6,261 nt of DNA from Clostridia bacterium (GCA_900766945.1 CAAFXD010000013.1:1-6261); one strand, 5' to 3'. Counted from the stretch's first letter, positions 1 through 6,233 are shown. Numbers and translations are program-made. Notes: generated by a model not told the origin, from the letters alone.

Positions 1-431
1 GGGGAAATGACAACCATCCCCGCGCGGTAGCCTTGCGCCGCGCCGTTTGGCAACTGCACGGGCGGCAAAAAGGGTTGGCCGTTTGCGGCATTGTTGTAAA
101 GCCGCGCGCCGCATTGCGTACAGACAGGCTCCTCTGCGGCATTTTCGGCGCCGCATTCGGGGCAAAACACAATGTTGTGCCCGTCGCCGCGTTCGTTTTC
201 AGTTGGTTTTTCCGTAAGCAAGGTGCTTACGGGTGTGGTTTGCTGTATATTTGCAGGTTGTGCGGGTGTCCACACAAAGCCTTCGCTGTGTAAAGCGGCG
301 TCTGCGCACGCGTTTTGCTGTTGATAGCAAACTCTATGGTGCGGGGTGCCGCAGTCGGGGCAGACGACCACATCATCATCGTCTGTAAACGCCTTGTGAC
401 AGACAGGGCAGGTTTCTCCGGTATATCGCAT
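1..431 (-). CDS. Prokaryotic RING-finger / zinc-ribbon protein, N-terminal part (runs off left edge)
   Basis: An open frame of 143 codons starts at ATG 431-429 and continues past the window edge without a stop. The start is supported by AAGGAAGG about 5 nt upstream. Residues 1-42 carry the prokaryotic RING pattern found in clostridial DUF2628-type proteins: C8-x2-C11, then VVVCPDCGTPHHRVC with C24, C27, H31, H32 and C35, then C42. A polar linker rich in Q, T, P and E follows (about 50-85). A second zinc ribbon has CPEC at 90-93 and CTQCG at 104-108. In known relatives these zinc modules precede membrane segments or a DUF2628 domain, which would lie outside the window. The molecular function of this family is not established; a binding or scaffolding role is a guess. 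It lies 55 nt downstream of purB on the same strand with no clear terminator between, so co-transcription is plausible. Confidence 0.85.
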   Translation of the reverse strand, partial: MRYTGETCPVCHKAFTDDDDVVVCPDCGTPHHRVCYQQQNACADAALHSEGFVWTPAQPANIQQTTPVSTLLTEKPTENERGDGHNIVFCPECGAENAAEEPVCTQCGARLYNNAANGQPFLPPVQLPNGAAQGYRAGMVVIS

Positions 432-486
432 AAAAATCCTTCCTTTTACCCCCTTCAAAGTGCCTGCTTCTTTTTGGGAACAAAAA

Positions 487-1917
487 TTACACTTTGATTT
501 CGACTTCCAACCCCAACAAATCCTTGTATTTCTCCAATATCGGTTGCACATCGTTTGCCAAAAACTCCGTGACCTGCTGCGGGGCGCGCCCGATGAAGTT
601 CTGCGGCACCATTTCGGCGCGGATTTCTTCGAGTGTCATCCCGAATGCGGGGTCGGCGGCAATGCGTTCGGGCAAATCGTTCGGTCTCCCTTCGGCTTTC
701 ACGACCTGCCCCGCCGCCATGGAGTGCTGACGGATTTTTTCGTGCAGTTCCTGACGGTCGCCGCCCTTTTTGACCGCCGCCATCATAATATTTTCGGTCG
801 CCATAAACGGCAGTTCGTCGTTCAGGCGTTTTTCAATCATTTTCGGGTACACCACAAGCCCGCTGACCACATTGATATACAGCTCCAAAATCGCATCGAC
901 CGCAAGGAAGCCCTCGGGAATGCTGATGCGCTTGTTTGCAGAGTCGTCGAGCGTGCGCTCAAACCACTGCGTGGAAGCGGTAATGGCGGGGTTTAAGGTA
1001 TCGCAAAGTACATAGCGCGCCAAAGAGCCGATACGCTCACTGCGCATGGGATTGCGCTTATACGCCATCGCGGACGAGCCGATTTGGTTTTTCTCGAACG
1101 GTTCTTCGATTTCTTTCAAATGCTGTAACAGCCGCAAATCATTCGAGAATTTGTACGCCGACTGTGCAATCCCCGCCAAGGTGTAGAGCACCTGCGCGTC
1201 GAGTTTGCGCGCGTAGGTCTGCCCCGAAACGGGGAACACCTTTTGAAAGCCCATTTTTTCGGCGATTTTACGGTCGAGCGCCTTGATTTTTTCCTCGTCG
1301 CCCTCAAACAGCTCCACGAAACTTGCCTGCGTGCCCGTGGTGCCTTTTGAGCCGAGCAAACGCATTTGCGACAACTGGAATTCAAGTGCGGACATATCCA
1401 TCACCAAATCCATCAGCCACAAAGAGGCGCGTTTGCCGACGGTGGTCGGCTGGGCGGGCTGGAAGTGCGTAAACGCAAGGCAGGGCATCTCTTTGTATTC
1501 GTCGGCGAAATCCGCCAATTTTGCAATCAAATTCACCAGTTTTTTGCGGACAAGTTTTAACCCCTCGGTCATGGCAATGACATCGGTATTGTCGCCGACA
1601 TAGCACGAGGTCGCCCCCAGGTGGATAATGCCTTTTGCCTTGGGGCACTGCACACCGTAGGCGTACACATGGCTCATAACATCGTGGCGCACCTGTTTTT
1701 CGCGCGCCTCGGCAACTTCATAGTTGATGTCGTCGGCGTGGGCTTTGAGTTCGGCGATTTGCTCGTCGGTAATCGGCAGTCCCAGTTCCTTTTCGCTTTC
1801 GGCAAGGGCAATCCACAGTTTTCGCCAGGTGCGGAATTTAAAGTCAGGCGAAAAGATGTATTTCATTTCTTTGCTCGCATAGCGCGAGTTCAAAGGGCTT
1901 TCGTAAATGTCTTTCAT
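487..1917 (-). CDS. purB: Adenylosuccinate lyase
   Basis: The 476-residue protein is a complete fumarase/aspartase-superfamily lyase. Adenylosuccinate lyase acts twice in cytoplasmic purine synthesis: it splits SAICAR to AICAR plus fumarate, and adenylosuccinate to AMP plus fumarate. Visible motifs are RHDVMSH (77-83), HLGATSCYVGDNTD (99-112), THFQPAQPTTVGKR (150-163), KGTTGTQAS (191-199) and the fumarate-lyase signature GSSAMAYKRNP (280-290), whose serine-containing flexible loop supplies the catalytic residue. The sequence resembles the animal-like ADSL branch (SSAMxYKRNPMRSER) more than the shorter B. subtilis-type PurB. The usual proline of SSAMPYKRNP is alanine here. The start at 1917 is fixed by GGAGGT 9 nt upstream. 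The gene follows the broken transposase directly, and its ribosome site overlaps that gene's stop codon. aspS lies further upstream on the same strand. Confidence 0.96.
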   Translation of the reverse strand: MKDIYESPLNSRYASKEMKYIFSPDFKFRTWRKLWIALAESEKELGLPITDEQIAELKAHADDINYEVAEAREKQVRHDVMSHVYAYGVQCPKAKGIIHLGATSCYVGDNTDVIAMTEGLKLVRKKLVNLIAKLADFADEYKEMPCLAFTHFQPAQPTTVGKRASLWLMDLVMDMSALEFQLSQMRLLGSKGTTGTQASFVELFEGDEEKIKALDRKIAEKMGFQKVFPVSGQTYARKLDAQVLYTLAGIAQSAYKFSNDLRLLQHLKEIEEPFEKNQIGSSAMAYKRNPMRSERIGSLARYVLCDTLNPAITASTQWFERTLDDSANKRISIPEGFLAVDAILELYINVVSGLVVYPKMIEKRLNDELPFMATENIMMAAVKKGGDRQELHEKIRQHSMAAGQVVKAEGRPNDLPERIAADPAFGMTLEEIRAEMVPQNFIGRAPQQVTEFLANDVQPILEKYKDLLGLEVEIKV

Positions 1918-1926
1918 ATTTTGTTT

Positions 1927-1932
1927 ACCTCC
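1927..1932 (-). promoter_or_regulatory. purB ribosome binding site, overlapping the RAYT stop codon
   Basis: GGAGGT on the minus strand lies 9 nt before the purB ATG. The last sense codons of the rejoined transposase frame (CGG AGG) and its TAA stop (1927-1925) are formed by the same bases, so the transposase 3' end and the purB translation signal are fused. Confidence 0.85.
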
Positions 1933-2127
1933 GAGGGGGATTTTTAAAGTTTTGTGCGTATTCTTTCAGCGCATTAAATTCGATGTATTCCCACGCGCGC
2001 TGAAATTCCGTTTCGTTGCGGATAATGTGCTCGTAAAACCCGCGTTGCCAAAGTTTTGCATCTTTTTCGTGCGTCAGTTCCCGATACCGCTTTGTCGTGT
2101 AGGATTTTAATTGTCCGATGACATTTT

Positions 2128-2216
2128 GTAGGGGCGGGTGATTCCCCTGACAGGGGAAATGTCCGCGAATGCGGACAAAAGGGTGCCCGTTTTCGGAGAA
2201 AATCCATGCCCGCCCG
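2128..2216 (+). repeat. 89-bp multi-hairpin REP-like element inserted in the RAYT
   Basis: On the plus strand it begins GTAGGGGCGGG and ends GCCCGCCCG. The outer arms GGGCGGG (2132-2138) and CCCGCCC (2209-2215) pair. Three internal hairpins follow: TTCCCCT/AGGGGAA (2142-2148 with 2152-2158), TGTCCGC/GCGGACA (2160-2166 with 2171-2177) and TTTTC/GAAAA (2190-2194 with 2198-2202). The element could fold into a branched cruciform. GTAG sits directly at the foot of the outer stem, as in known REP sequences. The outer ends are the same as those of the 27-nt copies, so this is a longer member of the same family. It lies in the opposite orientation to the RAYT. The exact edges are inferred from the shared ends and from the fact that removal of 89 nt restores the frame; no target duplication is obvious. 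Confidence 0.8.
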
Positions 2217-2373
2217 TCTGCCGACTTTCAAAATCATCTAATGCCACCAAAAGATGGATATGGTTCGGCATAACAATCGCGTTTTCAATATGCACATTTT
2301 CATAATTGCGGTCAATATATTGAATTGTTTTTTCAACTTCTCGCCCGAGCGCATTCAAAATCAAAGCATCTTG

Positions 2374-2400
2374 CGGGCGGGCACGGAGACCCGCCCCTAC
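2374..2400 (-). repeat. 27-nt GTAG-headed palindrome (REP-like), in frame within the RAYT
   Basis: On the minus strand the unit runs from GTAGGGGCGGG to GCCCGCCCG. Its seven-base arms GGGCGGG and CCCGCCC (plus-strand 2375-2381 and 2390-2396) flank an 8-nt loop. GTAG abuts the stem. It is exactly nine codons long (VGAGLRARP, RAYT residues 58-66), so it leaves the transposase frame open. Confidence 0.8.
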
Positions 2401-2591
2401 AATTTCCTGCTTTGATTTATAGTGCCCAAGCAAATGTTGTTTATCTTTTACGCACACCGTCACGAAATAACACCCATTTTGGCTGTAATCGTAATTTTGC
2501 AACCGCGTGGGTTTGCGGGTGGGGAAATCGGGATTTTCGACTTTTTTGTTTGCATTTTTGTAATCGGTCAAACAAAAATCTATATCCGCGT

Positions 2592-4346
2592 TTATTTCTC
2601 CGGCACGGGGCGGCGCAATTTGATATGCACCTCACGAAGTTGCTGTTCGGACACGGTATTCGGTGCGCCAAGGAGCATATCCTGCGCGTTGGAATTCATC
2701 GGGAACGCGATAACTTCACGGATATTTTCTTCATTTTTCAAAAGCATAATCATTCTGTCCACGCCGGGCGCCATACCTGCGTGCGGCGGTGCGCCGTAAT
2801 GGAACGCGCGGAACAGCGCGCCGAAGCGTTTTTCGACTTCCTCTGCCGAATAACCGGCGAGTTCAAACGCCTTAATCATCACATCGGGACGGTGATTTCG
2901 CACAGCGCCCGAAGAAAGTTCCACGCCGTTGCAGACGATGTCATACTGATATGCTTTAATCGTCAGCGGGTCTTGGTGTAACAGCGCGTCCATTTCGCCC
3001 TGCGGCATCGAGAACGGGTTGTGGGTAAAGTCGAGTTTCCCCTCTTCGTTCTTTTCGTACATCGGGAAATCGGTAATAAAGCACATTTCAAAACGGTCTT
3101 TGTCGATAATATCCATACGCTCGCCGAGCGCGGTGCGGATTTGCCCCGCCAAGAGGTTGACTACTTTCGGCGTATCGCAAATGAAGAACAGCGTATCGTC
3201 GGTTTTTAAGGACAAATCGTTCGTCAAGGTCGCTTTCTTTTCGTCCGACAGGAATTTTGCAATCGGACCTTTGAACGAGCCGTCTTCTAAAACGGTCAAA
3301 TAACCGAGACCCTTCATACCGATGGACATGGCGTATTCGAGCATTTTTTCAAAGAACGATTTGCTCATTTTGCCGCAACCGGGGGCGACAATGCCGCGCA
3401 CGGGGCGACCTTGGAACGGTTTGAATTCGACATCGCGGAAAAAGTCGGTTAAATCGGTGATTTCCAAAGGATTGCGCAAATCGGGTTTGTCCGTGCCGTA
3501 TTTTAGCATCGCCTCTTCAAACGGAATACGCCGAAACGGTGCGAGGGAAACGGGTTTGCCGCCGCCGAATTTCACGAAAGTGTCATACAGCACATCTTCC
3601 GCTACCGCAAACACATCTTCCTGTGTGGCGAACGCCATTTCAAAGTCCAACTGATAAAATTCGCCGGGGGAACGGTCTGCGCGCGCGTCCTCGTCGCGGA
3701 AGCACGGCGCAATTTGGAAATACTTGTCAAAGCCCGACACCATCAAAAGTTGTTTGAACTGCTGGGGCGCCTGCGGTAATGCGTAGAATTTGCCCTCGTG
3801 CTTTCTCGACGGAATGATATAATCGCGTGCGCCCTCGGGCGACGAACAGGTCAAAATCGGGGTGTTAATCTCGGGGAATCCCAACGACTCCATTTTGGCG
3901 CGCAGAAAACGCACTACCTCGGAGCGGAACAAAATATTGTCGTGCACTTTTTGGTTGCGCAAATCAAGGAAACGGTAGGTAAGCCGCACATCCTCGCGCG
4001 TTTCGGTGGACTCGCTTACATCAAACGGCAGCGCGCTTTCGCACGCGCCCAACACCGCAACTTCGGTGACGCGCACTTCAAGTTCGCCGGTCGGAATTTT
4101 CGGGTTGACGGTTTCCGCGTCACGTTTTACAACCGTGCCCGTGACGGAAACCACGCTTTCCTTATGCAGATTTTGAAGCATTTCATCATCGTGCAACACG
4201 ATTTGCGTCACGCCGTATTGGTCGCGCAAATCGACAAATGCCACGCCGCCGTGGTCGCGAATGGTATCCACCCAGCCGGCAAGGGAGACGGTTTCATTCA
4301 AATTCTCAAGCGTCAACTCGCCGCAGGTATGCGTTCTGTATGCCAT
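2592..4346 (-). CDS. aspS: Aspartyl-tRNA synthetase
   Basis: The 584-residue class II synthetase attaches aspartate to tRNA(Asp) in the cytoplasm. From the N-terminus it has an OB-fold anticodon-binding domain (about 1-110), the catalytic core with the SPEGARDYIIPSR loop (169-181), QAPQQFKQLLM (192-202), motif 2 around FRDEDARADRSPGEFYQ (216-232), a bacterial GAD insert (about 300-415) and motif 3 with GVDR (528-531). The start at 4346 gives the expected MAYRTHTCGEL N-terminus, with AAGGA 11 nt upstream; the in-frame ATG at 4403 adds 19 unrelated residues, lacks a ribosome site and lies in a leader hairpin. The extra glycine in RSPGEFYQ, and the C-terminal region from DFTHNPFSMPQG to QLREVHIKL, resemble the alphaproteobacterial-type AspRS. 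His32 in RDHGG matches the residue seen in non-discriminating enzymes, which also charge tRNA(Asn); E. coli has leucine there. The product is secure; the specificity is inferred. Confidence 0.97.
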   Translation of the reverse strand: MAYRTHTCGELTLENLNETVSLAGWVDTIRDHGGVAFVDLRDQYGVTQIVLHDDEMLQNLHKESVVSVTGTVVKRDAETVNPKIPTGELEVRVTEVAVLGACESALPFDVSESTETREDVRLTYRFLDLRNQKVHDNILFRSEVVRFLRAKMESLGFPEINTPILTCSSPEGARDYIIPSRKHEGKFYALPQAPQQFKQLLMVSGFDKYFQIAPCFRDEDARADRSPGEFYQLDFEMAFATQEDVFAVAEDVLYDTFVKFGGGKPVSLAPFRRIPFEEAMLKYGTDKPDLRNPLEITDLTDFFRDVEFKPFQGRPVRGIVAPGCGKMSKSFFEKMLEYAMSIGMKGLGYLTVLEDGSFKGPIAKFLSDEKKATLTNDLSLKTDDTLFFICDTPKVVNLLAGQIRTALGERMDIIDKDRFEMCFITDFPMYEKNEEGKLDFTHNPFSMPQGEMDALLHQDPLTIKAYQYDIVCNGVELSSGAVRNHRPDVMIKAFELAGYSAEEVEKRFGALFRAFHYGAPPHAGMAPGVDRMIMLLKNEENIREVIAFPMNSNAQDMLLGAPNTVSEQQLREVHIKLRRPVPEK

Positions 4347-4376
4347 AATTTTTACATTCCTTTGCGTCAGATTTGC

Positions 4377-4407
4377 CCATACGCCCAACCGCGTTTCGGG
4401 CATACGG
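4377..4407 (-). promoter_or_regulatory. Hairpin in the aspS 5' leader
   Basis: In the minus-strand RNA, CCGTATGCCC (4407-4398) can pair with GGGCGTATGG (4386-4377) as ten pairs including two G-U wobbles, around an 11-nt loop. It lies about midway in the roughly 80-nt leader predicted from the promoter. No U-run follows, so it is not an intrinsic terminator. No T-box sequence (AGGGUGGNACCGCG) is visible. A role in mRNA stability or control of aspS is possible but unproven. Confidence 0.5.
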
Positions 4408-4432
4408 ATACATTTTAAGAATACAATTAAGA

Positions 4433-4461
4433 ATTATAACATACCTGTGCGGGAATTTCCA
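4433..4461 (-). promoter_or_regulatory. Sigma-A-type promoter for aspS
   Basis: The minus strand has a perfect TATAAT (4438-4433) with an extended TGT in front, and TGGAAA (4461-4456) as a weak -35 box, separated by 17 nt. Transcription would start near 4426, about 80 nt before the aspS ATG. It could drive the whole leftward cluster. Confidence 0.7.
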
Positions 4462-4481
4462 CACTAATTTTCAAAAAAACA

Positions 4482-4510
4482 TTGTATAAATTGCCGTTTT
4501 CGTGTAAAAT
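4482..4510 (+). promoter_or_regulatory. Sigma-A-type promoter for the LCP gene
   Basis: TTGTAT (4482-4487) and TAAAAT (4505-4510) are separated by 17 nt. The start would fall near 4517, giving a short leader of about 24 nt that contains the GGAGGT ribosome site (about 6 nt before ATG 4541). The two divergent promoters lie almost back to back. Confidence 0.65.
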
Positions 4511-4540
4511 AAAAGGCACAATTTCTACGGAGGTGTCGAA

Positions 4541-5905
4541 ATGGACGACCAAAAGAGAAATAATGCCTTTGCCGACGACGATTTTGAGGATATTTTCAGC
4601 TCGTCTGCTGAGGACGATTTTGAAGATATTTTCAGTGACAGCGGCGAAGACGTAGGCAACACACCCGATACATATGAGGACATTTCCAGCGGCAGAGACG
4701 AAGAACCTATCGCAAATACAGATGACCCGTATGCAGGCTTTTTTGACACGCCGCCCGTGGCGGACGGCAGCCCCGCGGACACGCGCTACCGCACGGCAGT
4801 CAATACAACACCCGAAAAAATGCCCTACCGCTATAACGAAAACGCCCCCGTGCGCACGCGTGCGCGAAACGGCGACGAAATTTATTCCGGTGCGGAAAGG
4901 GCAGAGCGTCCGCGCAAAAAGAAAACCCATTTGGGGCGTAAAATCTTTTGCGTGATTTTGGTGCTTGTGCTGTTGTTTGTCGGCGGCGCGGGCGCATACG
5001 GCTATTTGCGCGTGCAAAAAATCCTTGCGGCGGTGGATTATCAGCCGCTGTCCCAAAACCAATACATCGCGAACAGCGAATTGGCGTCCGCGGACTATGT
5101 CAAAAACATTTTGCTGATCGGCGTAGACGCGCGCGAGGGCGAGGAGGCGGAAAAAACCCGTTCCGACACGATGATGCTGGTCACCATTGACACGCGCAAC
5201 AAACAGATTAAGCTGACCTCGTTTTTGCGGGATATGTATTTGGAAATCCCCGGCTACCGCGAGGACAAGCTCAATGCCGCGCAAAGTCACGGCGGCACAC
5301 AACTGCTTGTGGACACGCTCGAATACAATTTCAAAGTGGATATTGATAACTATATGCTCGTCAGCTTCGATATGTTCACGGCGATTATCGACGAACTCGG
5401 CGGGGTGGATGTGGAAATCACCGACAAAGAGGCAAAATACATCAACAGCAAAGACCATATGGATATTGAAGATGTCTATGCATTCCCCGAGGCGCTTTCG
5501 GGCGGGATGCAGCATTTCACGGGCGCGCAAGCGCTTTGGTACAGCCGTATTCGCTATCTCGACAGCGATTTTATGCGCACACAGCGCCAAAGAAAAGTCA
5601 TCACCGCGATTGTCAAAGAGGCAGTCGGGCAGTCGCCGTTTGCGCTGCTGGATATGGTCGAAAAGGTGATGCCGATGGTCAAAACCGATTTGACCGAGGA
5701 CGAAATGATGGATTTAGGGCTGCACGCACTGACCTACCTCAAATATGACATTGTGCAAATGCAAGTTCCGCTTTCGGACGCCTACAAAAGCGCAACGCGC
5801 CGCGGGCAGTCCGTGCTGCTCCCGGATATGGACAAAAACCGCACGGCATTCAAGCAATTTGTGTTTGAAAAAGCCGATGTCCCCGCAGACGATGGCGAAG
5901 CGTAA
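4541..5905 (+). CDS. LytR-CpsA-Psr (LCP) family cell wall glycopolymer ligase
   Basis: The 454-residue protein is predicted to be a single-pass membrane protein. Residues 1-130 form a long, acidic, low-complexity cytoplasmic tail with a tandem DDFEDIFS repeat (13-20 and 25-32) and a basic stretch RPRKKK (123-128). One membrane helix follows (about 134-157), then the extracellular LCP domain (about 188-365). LCP hallmarks are NILLIGVDAR (189-198), RSDTMMLVTID (207-217), SFLRDMYLEIPGY (227-239), DKLNAA (242-247), ELGGVDVEI (285-293), and the YSRIRYLDSDFMRTQRQRKV stretch (334-353), whose arginines bind the pyrophosphate of the lipid-linked substrate in known members. LCP enzymes transfer teichoic-acid-like or capsular polymers from undecaprenyl-pyrophosphate to peptidoglycan. 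The start is fixed by GGAGGT. Which polymer is transferred cannot be told, so no symbol is given. It is apparently monocistronic, with its own promoter. Confidence 0.94.
   Translation: MDDQKRNNAFADDDFEDIFSSSAEDDFEDIFSDSGEDVGNTPDTYEDISSGRDEEPIANTDDPYAGFFDTPPVADGSPADTRYRTAVNTTPEKMPYRYNENAPVRTRARNGDEIYSGAERAERPRKKKTHLGRKIFCVILVLVLLFVGGAGAYGYLRVQKILAAVDYQPLSQNQYIANSELASADYVKNILLIGVDAREGEEAEKTRSDTMMLVTIDTRNKQIKLTSFLRDMYLEIPGYREDKLNAAQSHGGTQLLVDTLEYNFKVDIDNYMLVSFDMFTAIIDELGGVDVEITDKEAKYINSKDHMDIEDVYAFPEALSGGMQHFTGAQALWYSRIRYLDSDFMRTQRQRKVITAIVKEAVGQSPFALLDMVEKVMPMVKTDLTEDEMMDLGLHALTYLKYDIVQMQVPLSDAYKSATRRGQSVLLPDMDKNRTAFKQFVFEKADVPADDGEA
4577..4635 (+). repeat. Short tandem coding repeat in the LCP tail
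   Basis: Two 23-nt copies (4577-4599 and 4613-4635), 36 nt apart, differ at one synonymous base (GAG versus GAA). They encode the repeated DDFEDIFS segments, so the acidic tail seems to have grown by a 12-codon duplication. Confidence 0.8.
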
Positions 5906-5987
5906 GCCACACAGCACAGTTTTGATTGTTGCGATTGGGAGAGGGACAAATTGGGGTTTGGCTATCCAATCGTAGGGGGGGCACCGC

Positions 5988-6014
5988 GTAGGGACGGGCG
6001 TCCCCGCCCGTCCG
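5988..6014 (+). repeat. 27-nt GTAG-headed palindrome (REP-like), second copy
   Basis: The unit has the same length and frame of conserved bases as the copy inside the RAYT. It begins GTAGGGACGGG and ends GCCCGTCCG. The stem GGACGGGCG (5992-6000) pairs with CGCCCGTCC (6005-6013) around a 4-nt loop. Relative to the other copy, G7 is A and its partner C24 is T, so pairing is kept. A partial unit (GTAGGGGGGGCACCGC, 5972-5987) lies directly in front. Confidence 0.8.
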
Positions 6015-6033
6015 CAAAATATATCGAAATCTA

Positions 6034-6062
6034 CGGGTAGGCGTGGATTTTCTCCGAAAACG
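6034..6062 (+). repeat. Copy of the internal segment of the 89-bp element
   Basis: TGGATTTTCTCCGAAAACG (6044-6062) is identical to the minus strand of 2206-2188 inside the 89-bp element. The similarity extends to the left (CGGG-two bases-GGC) with a few mismatches, and to CACC on the right. With the 27-nt unit just upstream it forms a composite related to the element in the RAYT. Confidence 0.75.
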
Positions 6063-6233
6063 TCACCATACGGCTCAGAATGACAACTGGGCAGGGCGAC
6101 GGACAAACTGCCCAATAAAAAATATGCACACTTGCGTATGATTTTCCTTTCCCCTTGCCCCTCTTGCCGCAACGGTGCGGCGCTAAATTCCGTAAAACGC
6201 GGTGCGGCGGACACCCCTTCCGCCGAGCCCGTT

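Larger units (their letters stand above)
1925..2571 (-). pseudogene. REP-associated tyrosine transposase (RAYT, Y1/IS200-like), frame broken by an 89-bp palindromic insert
   Basis: The first part (2571-2107, 154 codons) carries the typical RAYT N-terminus: RKPTRLQNYDYSQNGCYFVTVC (residues 19-40) and MPNHIHLLVA (101-110) with the metal-binding HIH (104-106) of the HUH nuclease fold. It stops early at 2107. The family C-terminus lies in another minus frame down to TAA at 1927-1925: VIGQLKSYTTKRYREL, LWQRGFYEHIIRNE, then WEYIEFNALKE. The break coincides with the 89-bp repeat at 2128-2216. Removing it joins ESRQ to KNVIGQLKS and gives one frame of about 185 residues. A 27-nt copy at 2374-2400 adds nine codons (residues 58-66), so the ancestor had about 176 residues. 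The only in-frame start is TTG at 2571, without a clear ribosome site. RAYTs are single-copy transposases thought to mobilise REP palindromes. The gene sits 20 nt after aspS and 7 nt before purB. It is probably inactive unless the repeat is bypassed. Confidence 0.85.

Noticed and set aside
2128..2400. CRISPR-like repeat pair
   Set aside because: The copies are in opposite orientation and differ in length, without regular spacers; REP-like palindromes explain them better.
2325..2981. 218-codon plus-strand frame opposite the RAYT and the aspS 3' end
   Set aside because: It is antisense to two recognised protein families and has no motif of its own.
4347..4403. Upstream in-frame ATG at 4403 for aspS
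   Set aside because: The added 19 residues do not resemble AspRS N-termini, there is no Shine-Dalgarno sequence, and the bases belong to the leader hairpin.
4347..4426. T-box riboswitch in the aspS leader
   Set aside because: The leader is only about 80 nt, lacks the T-box core sequence and has no terminator hairpin with a U-run.
4427..5590. 387-codon minus-strand open frame antisense to the LCP gene
   Set aside because: It lies opposite a clear LCP domain protein, has low-complexity Arg/Val/Phe/His-rich composition and matches no family I recognise; it is a shadow of a GC-rich gene.
5890..5973. 27-codon plus-strand frame (MAKRKPHSTVLIVAIG…) overlapping the LCP stop
   Set aside because: It has no ribosome site, and its second half runs into the inverted-repeat region; chance is more likely.
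6088..6114. Terminator hairpin TGGGCAG/CTGCCCA after the LCP gene
   Set aside because: It is followed by an A-rich, not T-rich, stretch on the plus strand, has a 13-nt loop and lies about 180 nt beyond the stop codon.
5714..6214. 166-codon minus-strand frame across the LCP 3' end and the repeat region
   Set aside because: Much of it is translated palindromic repeat and antisense LCP sequence, with no ribosome site or recognisable domain.
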